From assembly GCF_000020685.1 (NCBI RefSeq), contig NC_012529.1, forward strand, positions 248,001 through 312,000: a stretch of 64,000 nt of DNA. Reading direction: 5' to 3'. Each line of letters starts with the position of its first letter. The stretch's first letter is position 1. Below the pieces are notes generated by a model. It worked only from the letters and a program-made list of their open reading frames with translations. It searched no databases and was not told where the DNA came from. A program made the position numbers and the translations under genes. Below are positions 32,261 to 44,056 of the stretch, one piece after another. This DNA comes from Deinococcus deserti VCD115 (GTDB lineage: Bacteria > Deinococcota > Deinococci > Deinococcales > Deinococcaceae).

Positions 32261-33517
32261 TTACCGCGCCGCAGCGACCCGCCGGGCTGATGGAGTCACG
32301 CCCAGCACCAGCACGGCCGCCGCCACAGCCAGGACTGCCGCTGCGATAAACGCCGCACTGTAGCTGCCCAGAGCGTCGCGGCTGACGCCTCCCAGCCAGG
32401 AGGCCAGCGCCGCGCCCACCTGATGGGCACAGAACACCCAGCCGTACACCGTGCCGACGTTCTCGCGGCCAAAGATGTCCGCTGCCAGGGCGGTGGTGGG
32501 GGGCACGGTGGCAATGTAGTCGAGGCCGAACAGCACAGCGAACGCCGTGAAGGCCAGCCCCGGCGGCAGAAACGGCAGGATCACCAGGCTCAGGCCCCGG
32601 AAGGCGTAGAACGCACCGAGCAGGAGGCGGGGATCGACCCGGTCGGTAAAATAGCCGCTGGCCAGCGTGCCGATAAAGTTGAACGCGCCCATCAGGGCCA
32701 GCATGCCGGCCGCGAAGCCCGCCGTCAGGCCCAGATCACTGCAAAAAGCGATGAAGTGGGTGCCGATAATGCCGTTGCTGGTGGCTCCGCACACGAAAAA
32801 TGTCAGGGACAGCAGCCAGAAGTCGCGGTGGCGCAGGGCGCGGCGCATGACGTGCGGATCCGGCGCGCGGTTGACGGGCACCGGGGTGCCGGCCTGCCCC
32901 GGACCGTCGGGCAGCAGGCCAAGCTGCGAAGGATGATCACGCAGCAGCGCCCACACCAGCGGCGCGATCACCAGTGCCCCCAGGCCGATCAGCCGGGTGC
33001 CGCCGCTCCAGCCCAGCGACTGGGCCCAGCCGGTCAGCAGTGGAATGAACAGCAGCTGCCCGGCGCTGGTCGCGGCTCCGAACAGACCCACCACGAGGCC
33101 GCGCCGGCGCACGAACCATCGGTTGGCCACGGTCGCTCCGAGCACGCTCCCCACCAGTCCGGTGCCCAGGCCGCTGAGCAGGCCCCAGCTGAGGTGCAGC
33201 GCCAGCAGAGACTGCGCCAGCGTACTGAGGTAGAAACTCAGTGCGACCAGCACCAGCCCGGCGGTCGCTACACGCCGTGGCCCGGAGCGGTCCATCAGCC
33301 GTCCAGAAAGCGGCGCAGCCAGCCCGAACACCAGCAGTCCCAGGCTGGCCGAGAACGACAGCTCGGCGCGCGAGAAGCCCAGGTCACGCTCCATGGGCAG
33401 CAGAAACACCCCTGGAGCACTGCGGGCGCCAGCGGCCAGCAGCAGGGCGACGACGGTCACGGCGACGACCACCCAGCCGTAGTAGAGGCGCGCAGAAGGA
33501 CCGTCAGAACGCTGCAT
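32261..33517 (-). CDS. MFS transporter (OFA / monocarboxylate type)
   Basis: A 418-residue permease with about 12 transmembrane segments. It begins YYGWVVVAVTVVALLLAAGARSAPG, has GFSRAELSFSASLGLL, and the loop motif GRLMDRSGPRRV between helices 2 and 3. These features match the oxalate/formate antiporter and monocarboxylate porter families. Its position behind an alpha/beta hydrolase and an acyl-CoA dehydrogenase suggests uptake of a carboxylate for the same pathway. Substrate not determinable. Confidence 0.82.
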   Translation of the reverse strand: MQRSDGPSARLYYGWVVVAVTVVALLLAAGARSAPGVFLLPMERDLGFSRAELSFSASLGLLVFGLAAPLSGRLMDRSGPRRVATAGLVLVALSFYLSTLAQSLLALHLSWGLLSGLGTGLVGSVLGATVANRWFVRRRGLVVGLFGAATSAGQLLFIPLLTGWAQSLGWSGGTRLIGLGALVIAPLVWALLRDHPSQLGLLPDGPGQAGTPVPVNRAPDPHVMRRALRHRDFWLLSLTFFVCGATSNGIIGTHFIAFCSDLGLTAGFAAGMLALMGAFNFIGTLASGYFTDRVDPRLLLGAFYAFRGLSLVILPFLPPGLAFTAFAVLFGLDYIATVPPTTALAADIFGRENVGTVYGWVFCAHQVGAALASWLGGVSRDALGSYSAAFIAAAVLAVAAAVLVLGVTPSARRVAAAR

Positions 33518-33560
33518 GGTTCAGTGTGTCATCCAAGCGCGTGCCGGCGGAAGGGGGCGG

Positions 33561-34384
33561 CTAGTGCGCGTCCAGGAACGCCAGCACGTCGCGGTTGAAG
33601 TCCTCGTAGCGCTCTAGTGGCGGGAGGTGCCCGGTCCCGGCATAGGTAATGAACTGTGCGCCTGGAATGCTGCGTGCAAGGTGCTCGCCGTTCTCGTAGC
33701 GGACCAGCGGGTCGGCGTCGCCGTGAATGACGAGCGTGGGAAGGTCCAGCCGGCTCAGATCACCAGTCACATCATGGGTTTTGGTGGAGCGGAACTGGCG
33801 GGCGTGGACCTCGGGCGTCAACGGATACTCGTCGGCGCCGGCGGCAATCCCTGCATGCAGCCTGGTGTTGGCGTCCATCCAGCCTGGCGCGGTGATCAGC
33901 CGGGTGGAGCGCAGCGCCCATTCTCCCGCGCTCAGGGAAAAGTCGGGGCGCAGCGCTTCTCGCCCTGCCGGATCGGGTTTGACGTGAGTCTCTCCGCCGG
34001 CGGAGGTGGCCACCAGCGTCAGGCTGCGCAGCAGTTCCGGGTGCCGCACCGCGAGGTTCAGGGCGACAAAGCCGCCCATGCTCAGGCCCACCACGTGCGC
34101 GGGCGCCGCGTCCAGGGCGCGGAGCAGCGCCGCGGCGTCGTCCGCCTGCTCGGCTGTGGTGTAGTCGTCCGGAGCTGGATCACTGGCGCCAGTGTCTCGG
34201 TGGTCCACGCTCAGGGCCCGGTACCTTCGCCCGAACACCGGCAGTTGAGAGCGCCAGGTCAGCCGCGTGCCGCCCAGTCCCGGCAGAAACAGGACCGTGC
34301 CCTGCGGTTCAGGCGGCGTCATCTCGCTGTAGGCGACTGTGCGCCCCTGGATCTTCAACGTTTTCGGCGGAGCAAAAGCTGGCA

Positions 34385-34385
<1 letters not shown>
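33561..34385 (-). CDS. Alpha/beta fold hydrolase
   Basis: A 274-residue hydrolase with oxyanion loop FLPGLGG, nucleophile elbow VVGLSMGGFVALNLA (GLSMG), acid in VIHGDADPLV, and catalytic His in YAGTGHLPPLERYE. This layout is near 3-oxoadipate enol-lactonase-like esterases. ATG 34385 shares one base with the stop of the acyl-CoA dehydrogenase gene, so the two are co-transcribed. It could release acids from esters or thioesters. Confidence 0.83.
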
Positions 34386-36181
<1,796 letters not shown>

Positions 36182-36217
36182 ATCGCAGATCTCCTGGGGG
36201 AAAGAAGGTCGGGAACG

Positions 36218-36257
36218 GTGCGCGAGTGTCCGCGCACGTCTACTTTGAACGTAAGCG
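36218..36257. promoter_or_regulatory. Divergent promoter region with inverted repeat and shared element
   Basis: GTGCGCG (36218-36224) and CGCGCAC (36231-36237) form a perfect 7-bp inverted repeat. The overlapping stretch 36232-36257 matches the region before the other fatty-acid operon (28295-28320). Its right half contains AACG-TAAG-CGTT, the kind of short dyad bound by TetR-family fatty-acid repressors. The region separates the dehydrogenase and quinone oxidoreductase genes. Confidence 0.45.
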
Positions 36258-36316
36258 TTACTATAGGCCATTCCCCTGCCGACCCCGCCCCCTGCGCCCC
36301 TTTCAAGGAGACCCCC

Positions 36317-37291
36317 ATGCGCGCCGTGATCTGCCAGACCTTTGACCAGCCCGAGACCCTGACCGTCCAGACGCTTCCCGACCCGCAACCCGGCCCAGGA
36401 GAAGTGGTCATTGCCGTCGAAGCCGCGGGCGTGAATTACCCCGACGCCCTGATGGTCATGGGCCAGTATCAGGTGCGCCCTCCCCTCCCCTTTACTCCGG
36501 GGGCTGAGGCAGCCGGGCGCATCAGTGCTGTAGGAGAAGGTGTGACCGGGCTGCAGGTCGGCCAGCGGGTGGCTGCCTTTACCGGAACTGGCGCCTTTGC
36601 CAGTCACCTCAAGGCGGACGCCCGGGCCGTGATGCCGCTGCCTGACGCATTGCCGCTGGACGTGGCAGCCACCCTGCCGCTGGCGTACGGCACCAGCCTG
36701 CACGCCCTGATCCAGCGCGGTGCCCTGCAGCCCGGTGAGACCCTGCTCGTGCTTGGAGCGGCTGGCGGCGTAGGTCTCGCCGCCGTCATGATCGGTAAGG
36801 CTCTGGGGGCCCGGGTGATTGCAGGTGTCTCCACTCCTGAGAAGGGCGATGTTGCCCGGCAGCACGGCGCCGATGAGGTCATCGAGTACAGCACGGAGGA
36901 CCTGCGCGAGCGCCTTAAGTCGCTGACCGGCGGACAGGGCCCGGACGTGATCTTCGACCCCGTAGGAGACCGCTACGCCGAAGCTGCCTTCCGGTCGATC
37001 GCCTGGGGTGGCCGCTATCTGGTGATCGGCTTCGCCGGTGGAGAAATTCCGCGCCTGCCGCTGAATCTGCCGCTGCTGAAGGGCGCGAGCATCGTAGGCG
37101 TCTTCTGGGGTGAATTCGCGCGCCGTGATCCGCAGGGCAACACCCGGAACCTCTCACGCCTCGCAGCCTGGATCGCCCAGGGCGAGGTGCGCCCGCTGGT
37201 CAGCGAACGCTATCCGCTGGAGCGCACCGGTGAGGCGCTGCGCGCGTTGCTTGACCGCCGCGTTACCGGAAAGGTCGTGCTGACGCCGTGA
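36317..37291 (+). CDS. Zinc-independent quinone oxidoreductase / enoyl reductase (MDR family)
   Basis: A 324-residue medium-chain dehydrogenase of the NADPH:quinone oxidoreductase type. AGVNYPDALMVMGQYQ and PFTPGAEAAGRI are in the N-terminal catalytic domain, and LVLGAAGGVGLAAVMIGKALGA in the Rossmann domain. Catalytic-zinc ligands are absent, as in QOR and 2-enoyl reductases. AAGGAG precedes ATG 36317. It is divergent from the acyl-CoA dehydrogenase and coupled to a regulator gene, and may reduce an enoyl or quinone electron acceptor. Confidence 0.88.
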   Translation: MRAVICQTFDQPETLTVQTLPDPQPGPGEVVIAVEAAGVNYPDALMVMGQYQVRPPLPFTPGAEAAGRISAVGEGVTGLQVGQRVAAFTGTGAFASHLKADARAVMPLPDALPLDVAATLPLAYGTSLHALIQRGALQPGETLLVLGAAGGVGLAAVMIGKALGARVIAGVSTPEKGDVARQHGADEVIEYSTEDLRERLKSLTGGQGPDVIFDPVGDRYAEAAFRSIAWGGRYLVIGFAGGEIPRLPLNLPLLKGASIVGVFWGEFARRDPQGNTRNLSRLAAWIAQGEVRPLVSERYPLERTGEALRALLDRRVTGKVVLTP

Positions 37292-37794
37292 CCTCCGGGC
37301 CCGAGCACTCCCAGGCGACCCCCGTGACGTACTACACCACGGCCGAGCTGGCCCGCGCCGCAGGCGTCACACGCCGGACCGTCATGCACTATGCCGAACT
37401 GCAACTGCTCACGCCGGACCAGATCACGGTGTCAGGCCGGTCGCTGTACGCACCCTACTCGCTGAGGCTGCTGCGCGACCTGATTGACCTGCGTGCTCTG
37501 GGCCTGCCCCTGGAGGAAGCGCGTGACATGGTGATTCTGCGCCGCGCTACACATAACGTCGACGGCACCTACCGGCGTGACTGGCGGCGAGAGGACGTGC
37601 CTCTGGATGACGCCCGGTTGCGCGCCCTTCATGCTCGGCTGCGGATGCTGCACGATGCCTACGACCGGCAGGCAGAAAACCTGGCCCGTTTCGACCGCTG
37701 GCTGACCAAACGCTTTACCGGCGGTGATGTGCCAGCCATCAGTCCCGTCGACGTGCCGCCCGACGAGGCGCAGTCGAACGCTTCCAGGGACTGA
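37288..37794 (+). CDS. MerR-like helix-turn-helix regulator
   Basis: A 168-residue protein whose first 80 residues are a MerR winged helix (YTTAELARAAGVTRRTVMHYAELQLL, then SLYAPYSLRLLRDLIDLRALGLPLEEA). A helical dimerisation region with no evident ligand domain follows. GTG 37288 overlaps the oxidoreductase stop by 4 nt, so the two are co-expressed. It is the best local candidate for control of the divergent fatty-acid promoters, though the element there looks more TetR-like. Confidence 0.8.
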   Translation: MTSGPEHSQATPVTYYTTAELARAAGVTRRTVMHYAELQLLTPDQITVSGRSLYAPYSLRLLRDLIDLRALGLPLEEARDMVILRRATHNVDGTYRRDWRREDVPLDDARLRALHARLRMLHDAYDRQAENLARFDRWLTKRFTGGDVPAISPVDVPPDEAQSNASRD

Positions 37795-37908
37795 GCCACG
37801 CATCTGGGTGGGTCTTGTTCAGGCTGATGCCGCCAGATCTTCTCCGGGCGCAGCGACCGTCTGGCTGAAGTCCTTCCCTGGAGCCTGACCATGCGCACGG
37901 AACTCCGT

Positions 37909-38571
37909 TTATACGCGCACGATGAGCCGCCGGCCGAGCAGCTGAATCAGGACCAGCAGGACAGCTGAAGTCACCAGCAGTCCGAACGCCAGCTGACCAG
38001 CCCGTTCGTATTCGAGGGCCTGAACTAGATCGAACAGATAAATCGCCGCTGTGCGGGTCTGCCCAGGAATATTGCCCCCCACCAGCAGGACCACTCCGAA
38101 CTCCCCCAGGGTGTGTGCAAAGCTCATGGCAGTGCCGGTGACCACGCCGGACAGCGTGAGCGGAATCACCACAAAGCGCAGCCGCTGCCAGCGGTTCAGC
38201 GCCAGTGCGCGCCCCGCATCCTCGTATTTGGGGTCCAGGCCCTCTAAAGCACTGATGTATGGCCCGACAGCGAACGGCAGGCTGTACAGCAGCGACCCGA
38301 TCAACAGGCCGGGGTAGCTGAACGCGAGTTGAACGCCAGTCAGGTCAGTAATCAGGCCTTCACGCCCCATACCGACCAGCAAGTAGTACCCCAGCACGGT
38401 CGGCGGCAACACCAGTGGAAGGTTGATCAGCGCCCGCAGCAGCGTGGACCACCAGCCCGCGGTGCGTGCCAGCCACAAGGCCAGCGGATACCCGGCGAGC
38501 AGCAGCAGCAGGCTGGTTACGGTCGCGAGGTTGAGGGTCAGCAGCAGGGCTTCACGGAGAGGGGCGTCCAA
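37909..38571 (-). CDS. modB: Molybdate ABC transporter permease
   Basis: A 220-residue permease with about five transmembrane helices. The EAA-type loop is DPKYEDAGRALALNRWQRLRFVVIP, and the flanks LVLPPTVLGYYLLV and FAHTLGEFGVVLLVGGNIPGQT are typical of ModB. It starts at TTG 38571 directly before the modA stop (TAATTGG junction), so it is translated after modA. No modC ATPase gene follows; the next gene is convergent. Confidence 0.9.
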   Translation of the reverse strand: MDAPLREALLLTLNLATVTSLLLLLAGYPLALWLARTAGWWSTLLRALINLPLVLPPTVLGYYLLVGMGREGLITDLTGVQLAFSYPGLLIGSLLYSLPFAVGPYISALEGLDPKYEDAGRALALNRWQRLRFVVIPLTLSGVVTGTAMSFAHTLGEFGVVLLVGGNIPGQTRTAAIYLFDLVQALEYERAGQLAFGLLVTSAVLLVLIQLLGRRLIVRV

Positions 38572-39336
38572 TTATTGCTCCCTGGGAAGGACGAAGCCGT
38601 ACTGCCTGAAGACCTCCCGGGCCCTAGGGCTGAGGAGAAAGCTCCAGAGGCGCCGGGTATTTTCTCCATTTTTGATGATGACCATCTGCTGTTGCAGTCG
38701 CTGGTGCTGACCCAGTGGAGCAAGCCAGTACTCTCCTCCAAGCGCAGCAAAACTAGGAGCTTTGACCAGGCTGTAGGCAAGAATGCCGCCGTCAGCCGCC
38801 GTAGAGGCAAACTGCGCAGCCTGAGCAATGTTTTCCGCCAGCACGAACTTCCCTTTCAGGGTGCTCTCCAGCTTGTACGACCTCAGCAGCGACAAAGCCG
38901 CCTGACCATACGGAGCGTGCGCCGGGTTGGCAATCGCAATTTTGCGCACACGGGGGTCATTCAAAGCCGCTGGACCAAGCCTGGCCACGTCGACTGGACT
39001 GCCTTTGGGAACCCAGATCACCAGTCGACCAATCGCGTAGTCCCGGCGCGTGCCGCGCACTGTCAGGCCCGCCTCTTCCAGTTTCCGGGCGTAGCTGCTG
39101 TCTGCACTCAGGAACATCGTGAAGGGTGCGCCGTTACGGATCTGGGCCGCGAAGTTGCCACTGCTGCCATAACTGACCTGTACTGGATCAGCTGTGGGGT
39201 ACAGCTGACGGTAGCGGCTGATCAATTCATCCAGAACAAACTTCAGATCGGAAGCGGCAGCGACCTGAGCCGTTTCAGCCCGGGCCCCACCCAACGCCAG
39301 AGCCACAAGAACGGTACAAAACAAAGACTTCACCAT
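38572..39336 (-). CDS. modA: Molybdate-binding periplasmic protein
   Basis: A 254-residue binding protein with signal peptide MVKSLFCTVLVALALGGARA. AAASDLKFVLDELI and VSYGSSGNFAAQI hold the oxyanion-binding Ser residues, and IANPAHAPYGQAALSLL and ENIAQAAQFASTAADGG are further ModA motifs. It captures molybdate or tungstate for ModB. GGAG precedes ATG 39336. No ModE-type regulator adjoins it. Confidence 0.9.
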   Translation of the reverse strand: MVKSLFCTVLVALALGGARAETAQVAAASDLKFVLDELISRYRQLYPTADPVQVSYGSSGNFAAQIRNGAPFTMFLSADSSYARKLEEAGLTVRGTRRDYAIGRLVIWVPKGSPVDVARLGPAALNDPRVRKIAIANPAHAPYGQAALSLLRSYKLESTLKGKFVLAENIAQAAQFASTAADGGILAYSLVKAPSFAALGGEYWLAPLGQHQRLQQQMVIIKNGENTRRLWSFLLSPRAREVFRQYGFVLPREQ

Positions 39337-39825
39337 GAATCTCCTTCCCCGATACTTAGCTGCAGCACCAGAACCTGAGAGTAATGCCGGGAGCGCCTCC
39401 TGAGGCTGCGTGCAATATGCAGCCTCCCCTGCGGACCATGAGCCTGTCACCAACCGTGTCCGGTGCAGCGCACCTGACGTAATTTTCCCCGCATAACTGA
39501 CCTCAAACCTGCTGGGACGCGAAGCAGACCCTCCTGCCAACTACAGCTCTGGGAAACTGCTGGCTGTGTCAGACCGCACGTCTTGCAGAGTCCAGCCACC
39601 TCGTTCCTTCTGATCTGCTGGCTTTTGATCACCAAAAACCGGGAATCTAGCCTGAGCCTCCGGACGCATAACCATGCAGTTGCGGACGTATTCATTACAT
39701 ATATATTTAGGGTAACCATGAAGCATTCCACGTTTGACCGAGTACATGCTCCATATTTGTTTTTTTGTCCCGATATACTGAACGCTTTTATCGAAATCCT
39801 AACGAGTGAGGAGTAGCCTCCAGCC
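39337..39825. other. Divergent AT-richer intergenic region
   Basis: About 490 bp, clearly more AT-rich than the flanks around 39690-39800, including ATTACATATATATTTAGG and a T7 run. No coding frame was accepted. TATATA-rich sequence could hold a ModE-like site but only one half is recognisable. TAACCATG-AG occurs twice (near 39668 and 39713). It holds the promoters of modA and of the gene at 39826. Confidence 0.4.
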
Positions 39826-40209
39826 ATGCCCACAATTCAAAAGGGGCCTGACGAAGGGTCAGGTCCTAGTGCAGTGCAGGTGCTGATGGTCCGGCGTCAC
39901 CTGGCTTTATTAGGCGAACCGGACCATGAAATCCTGGAGGTCCTGACTGATCAGGTCACTGATACTGGCCTGATGCGCGACGTCACGCGCGCCAAGGTGG
40001 GTCTGGATCCTGAGTGGCCTGACGTTCCTGAGCTGGCGTTGCGGCACGGAGTTCCGTTAGCTCGTGCCATTGCAGCGGGACGTGAAGGTATGCGGCGTAT
40101 ATACCGCGCGCTGTGGTGTTCAGACATGAAAGCAAAGGAGCCAGGACCGCAACAGGCGGCGTGCACGAACTCAACCGATAAAGAGCCTGCAGGCTCATTC
40201 GGACCGTGA
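39826..40209 (+). CDS. Hypothetical protein
   Basis: A 127-residue soluble protein, no family recognised. The first 100 residues look folded and helical (VQVLMVRRHLALLGEPDHEILEVLTDQV, then ELALRHGVPLARAIAAGREGMRRIYRAL). The last 27 residues are polar and probably disordered. GAGGAG lies about 12 nt before the ATG. It is divergent from modAB and 230 bp before the histidine kinase gene. Confidence 0.55.
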   Translation: MPTIQKGPDEGSGPSAVQVLMVRRHLALLGEPDHEILEVLTDQVTDTGLMRDVTRAKVGLDPEWPDVPELALRHGVPLARAIAAGREGMRRIYRALWCSDMKAKEPGPQQAACTNSTDKEPAGSFGP

Positions 40210-40439
40210 ACTCCTTTGCTTTCAGTGTCACACCACACTGCTTAATACTTTTCCCGAGATGATCAGGGTGGCTGATTCCAGCTTCAACAAACCACGAACC
40301 GAGGAGTTCTGTTGCAGTACGTTGACTCGTCCAGAGTTCGTCCGCAGGCATGCCAGCGAGAACGCCGGCGCAGATGCTTTATGCTGAGCGTCCAAAACAT
40401 GTCTGGCACGGATATCCAGGGCCGTTTTGCATCTGAACT

Positions 40440-42947
40440 ATGACCTTCTTCCCTGTCCTGACTCCTCCACTGGTCCATCTTCTGGACGCCGTAGGCGACG
40501 CAATCTTTACCCTGGACGCCGCCGGCTATTTCACCTATGCCAACAGTACGGCGGCAGCCATGATCAATCTGACGCCCGCCGAAGTCCTCGGCAAGCACCT
40601 GGAGCGGGATTTTCCGGACGCCTTCAGCCGGCGCTGGCCAGGCGAAAGCCGGCGGGCCCTGGAACTGCAGCGTCCAGTCGAGTACGACGCGTTCAGCCCT
40701 TCAATGAGCACCTGGGTGCGGGTGCATATTGTGCCAACCCCTGAGGGGCTGGCGGTGCAGCTGCGGGACGTCACGTTTGTCAGACGGACCGAGTCATTGC
40801 AGCAGCTGACCGCCAGGTTGAACCAGGCCTCTACACCCAGGCAGGTCGGCAGGGTCCTGCTGGAACAGGCAGTGGCGTCCGCCGGTGCGTATATGGGCGC
40901 GCTGGCTGCGCCCAGCGCCGACGGCACCTCGCTCGAACTTCAGGAAGATGTCGGCTACACACCTGAACTCCGCCAGCGCTTCGCACGTTTCTCCGTGGAT
41001 CTCGACATTCCACCTTGCGACGCCGTCCGGCGGGGACGCGCCATCTTCGTCAGCGGAGATGAATTCGACCGGCTTTACCCCGGGTCTATGGGGGTACGTG
41101 CCCAGCAGACGCGCAGCCTCGCCGCCCTGCCTCTTACGGTCGAAGGAAAACTCTGGGGCGTGCTGGCCCTCAGCTTCGAGGAAGCGCGGCGTTTTTATCC
41201 TGCTGAACAGGAATTTTTGCTGAGTCTGGTAGAGCAGTGTTCACAGGCGGTTGGGCGAACCGAGGCAGAGGCAGGTCGCCGCACAAGTCAGGCGCAGCTG
41301 CGGGTCATGCTGGAAGCGGCTGGGATCGGTCACTGGGAACTGGACTCACGGACTCAGAACACCTGGCGTTCTGCCCGCCATGACGCGATTTTCGGTTACC
41401 CGGACGGGCACCCGGACTGGACCTACACTTCGTTCATTGAGCATGTCCTCCCCGAGGACCGGGAGAGGATTGTCCAGACCTATGAGTCGGCGCTGGCACG
41501 CGGCCTCCCCTGGGATTTTGAGTGCCGTGTGCGCCGTGCGGACGGCGAGGTCCGCTGGATCTGGGGACACGGCCTTTCCCTGACGGTTCAGGATCAGAGT
41601 CAGGGTCACATGCTGGGGCTGGTGCAGGATATTACCGGGCGTAAACAGGTGGAAGAAGAACTGCGGGCCCAGGCCGAAATCCTCGCGACCGTGAACCGGA
41701 TTGGCCAGACCCTGTCTGCCGAGCTGGAACTGAGCGCCCTAGTGCAGGCCGTGACCGATGCAGGAGTGGAACTGACTGGCGCACAGTTTGGCGCTTTTTT
41801 CTATAACACCACCGATCGGAACAAGGAAACGCACACCCTGTATGCATTATCCGGCGTTCCCCGGGAGGCGTTCGCAGGCTATCCGTTGCCCCGCACGACA
41901 GCCATCTTCGGCCCGACGTTCCGCGGTGAGGGGGTCATTCGCGTCGATGACGTGACCCAGGATGCGCGCTACGGACAAAACGCGCCGCATCACGGCATGC
42001 CACAAGGGCATCTGGCGGTGCGCAGCTATCTGGCGGTGCCCGTCATAGCCCGCTCGGGTGAAGTGCTGGGAGGACTGTTCTTCGGCCACGAGGAGGCGGG
42101 AATATTTACTGAACGCGCCGAAAACGTCACCCTGGGGCTGGCGGCACAAACCGCCGTGGCCCTCGACAATGCCCGGCTGTACCAGCAACTTCAGGACAGC
42201 CACAGTGAGCTTGAAGGGCGCGTTGAAGAGCGTACCGAGCAGCTCAAGGCTCAGGCCACAGAATTGCAGCGGAGCAATCAGGAACTCGAGCAGTTTGCCT
42301 ATATCGCGTCGCACGACCTGCAGGCGCCGATTCGGGCGGTCACCAGTTTCGCCGGCCTGCTCGAGAGCAGGTACGGCAGTCAGCTTGATCAACGCGGGCA
42401 GAAGTACCTGAGTCAGATCGTAACCAGCGGTCTGCATATGAAACGCCTGGTGGACGATCTGCTGGCCTTTTCACGCATACACACCACGCAGCACAGTCTC
42501 GAACCCACCGATACTCAGGCGGTCTTCAAGGAGGTGGCTGGAAGGCTGTCGGAAGACGGCGAAATGCATGCACACCAGATAACGAGCGACCCTCTGCCGC
42601 TGGTCCTCGCAGATGCGCCGCAGCTTGACCAGTTGCTGCAGAACCTGATGTCTAACGCCCTGAAATATCGCCGCGAGGATGTGGTCGCTCACGTTCATGT
42701 TTCTGCCCGGCGCGACGGAAACATGTGGCGGTTTGCCGTGCAGGACAACGGGATTGGTATCGAACCGCAGTACCACAGCCGCATTTTCGAGATCTTCCAG
42801 CGGCTGCATGGACAGGAGCAATATCAGGGCACCGGAATCGGTCTGGCGGTGTGCAAAAAGATTGTCGAGCGTCATGGTGGACGGATCTGGCTGGAGTCGA
42901 CTTTCGGACAGGGCACCACGTTCTTTTTTACCCTGCGGGCAGTGTAG
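40440..42947 (+). CDS. PAS/GAF sensor histidine kinase
   Basis: An 835-residue cytoplasmic kinase without transmembrane segments. Order: PAS (about 8-115), GAF (125-270), PAS with a PAC tail (280-400), GAF (410-580), coiled coil (580-620), HisKA with phospho-His in [10 protein letters not shown] (about residue 624), and HATPase_c with [42 protein letters not shown]. The kinase core resembles bacteriophytochrome-type kinases, but no chromophore-binding Cys context was seen. No response regulator is fused or adjacent; the receivers at 28395 and 48492 are candidates. Confidence 0.9.
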   Translation: MTFFPVLTPPLVHLLDAVGDAIFTLDAAGYFTYANSTAAAMINLTPAEVLGKHLERDFPDAFSRRWPGESRRALELQRPVEYDAFSPSMSTWVRVHIVPTPEGLAVQLRDVTFVRRTESLQQLTARLNQASTPRQVGRVLLEQAVASAGAYMGALAAPSADGTSLELQEDVGYTPELRQRFARFSVDLDIPPCDAVRRGRAIFVSGDEFDRLYPGSMGVRAQQTRSLAALPLTVEGKLWGVLALSFEEARRFYPAEQEFLLSLVEQCSQAVGRTEAEAGRRTSQAQLRVMLEAAGIGHWELDSRTQNTWRSARHDAIFGYPDGHPDWTYTSFIEHVLPEDRERIVQTYESALARGLPWDFECRVRRADGEVRWIWGHGLSLTVQDQSQGHMLGLVQDITGRKQVEEELRAQAEILATVNRIGQTLSAELELSALVQAVTDAGVELTGAQFGAFFYNTTDRNKETHTLYALSGVPREAFAGYPLPRTTAIFGPTFRGEGVIRVDDVTQDARYGQNAPHHGMPQGHLAVRSYLAVPVIARSGEVLGGLFFGHEEAGIFTERAENVTLGLAAQTAVALDNARLYQQLQDSHSELEGRVEERTEQLKAQATELQRSNQELEQFAYIASHDLQAPIRAVTSFAGLLESRYGSQLDQRGQKYLSQIVTSGLHMKRLVDDLLAFSRIHTTQHSLEPTDTQAVFKEVAGRLSEDGEMHAHQITSDPLPLVLADAPQLDQLLQNLMSNALKYRREDVVAHVHVSARRDGNMWRFAVQDNGIGIEPQYHSRIFEIFQRLHGQEQYQGTGIGLAVCKKIVERHGGRIWLESTFGQGTTFFFTLRAV

Positions 42948-43067
42948 GCGCGGAGCTGGGAATTCGCGTTACCGCCCCATATGCGCCGGCGATCACCTGT
43001 GAAGGATCCCTGAGCGGGGACCGCAGACCATCATCCGCCTTCCAGGGCCCGGCGCTACCGTAAAGAC

Positions 43068-43811
43068 ATGCCTGCGCCTCCGGATGTTCATGTTCGCCGC
43101 GTTACGGAGTCTTCAGATCCAGCGCTGCTGGCCTTCGGACAGATCCAGCAGCGCAGCTATTACGCACCCGAGATGCTTATTCCTCCTGCGGCGTTTCCCC
43201 GGCTGGTCTCCAGCGGGCGCCGGGGCGAGCGCCGGGACCGCATTCTGGTGGCCGAAAGCGGCGCAGGGAAGGTGCTTGGAGGCACGGTATACCACCTGTT
43301 GCCAGAGGCCGCCTTCAGTTCCTTCCTGGCCGTCGCACCTGAAGTCAGAGGACAGGGGATCAGCCGGGCCCTACATGCCGCCCGGCTGGGCGAAGTCCGC
43401 GACGCTGGTCTGTCCGGGCTCTTCGCCGACAGCGTCTATGCGGGACGGCAGTCGGCAGCAGACCGTGCAGCCGAGACACGGGCCGGGACTGACCCAGTTG
43501 CGAGGCGCCGGGCACTGCATGCTCTTGGCTACCGCACCGTGGATGTGCCGTACTGGCAACCTGTCGGTGGTCCTGATGGGGGCCCTCTGACCGACCTCGA
43601 CCTGCTGTATCAACCGCTGAACGGCGCCTCCAGTGTAGAAACCGCACTGGTCACGGCTACGCTGCGCCACTACTGGGGGGCGTGGCTGGGCGCAGAGCGC
43701 GCCGCTCGCGAAGCCCAGGCGCTCTCGGAACGTGCCGGGACCGATACGCTGCGCCTGCTTGATGCCGGAGAGACACCAGCCTACTGGCACCGGGGGGAGG
43801 GCCAGCACTAA
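43068..43811 (+). CDS. GNAT family N-acetyltransferase
   Basis: A 247-residue protein with an acetyl-CoA-binding GNAT core. It contains [37 protein letters not shown], where the Q/RxxGxG/A loop appears as [10 protein letters not shown]. An extended C-terminal part ([19 protein letters not shown] region, [10 protein letters not shown]) is of unknown role. The acceptor is unknown. TACCGT at 43056-43061 lies 6 nt before the ATG (leaderless). Confidence 0.78.
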   Translation: MPAPPDVHVRRVTESSDPALLAFGQIQQRSYYAPEMLIPPAAFPRLVSSGRRGERRDRILVAESGAGKVLGGTVYHLLPEAAFSSFLAVAPEVRGQGISRALHAARLGEVRDAGLSGLFADSVYAGRQSAADRAAETRAGTDPVARRRALHALGYRTVDVPYWQPVGGPDGGPLTDLDLLYQPLNGASSVETALVTATLRHYWGAWLGAERAAREAQALSERAGTDTLRLLDAGETPAYWHRGEGQH

Positions 43812-43999
43812 GGACCTGGAAGATCACTTCTTTGCACCCAACAGCGCGCCGAAGAGTTCTGAGCCTCGGTCTGCGCCCCATGCGTCCGGAACCACTATGC
43901 ATTGACGGTCATTCGGGTGTGTGATGAAGACTCTCAAGCCTGGGCCAAGTGAACCTTGCGATATTGAACGACATCCCACATCTGGGGCTCTTACGCTGA

Positions 44000-44035
44000 A
44001 CATGCTGGCGTAGGGCCAGCATGTGGGCCTTTTTA
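44000..44035 (+). terminator. Hairpin with U-tract upstream of the secreted protein gene
   Basis: ACATGCTGGC (44000-44009) pairs with GCCAGCATGT (44015-44024) over GTAGG, followed by GGGCCTTTTT. It ends only about 20 nt before ATG 44057. It could terminate the acetyltransferase message or attenuate the downstream gene. Confidence 0.65.
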
Positions 44036-44056
44036 TTCTCTTTTTCAGGAGATCAG

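Noticed and set aside
39690..39720. ModE-like operator near TATATA
   Set aside because: Only one half-site is recognisable, so there is no inverted repeat to support it.
39583..39816. Open frame of 77 codons upstream of the 39826 gene
   Set aside because: It lies in AT-rich promoter DNA with a composition unlike coding sequence and no ribosome site.
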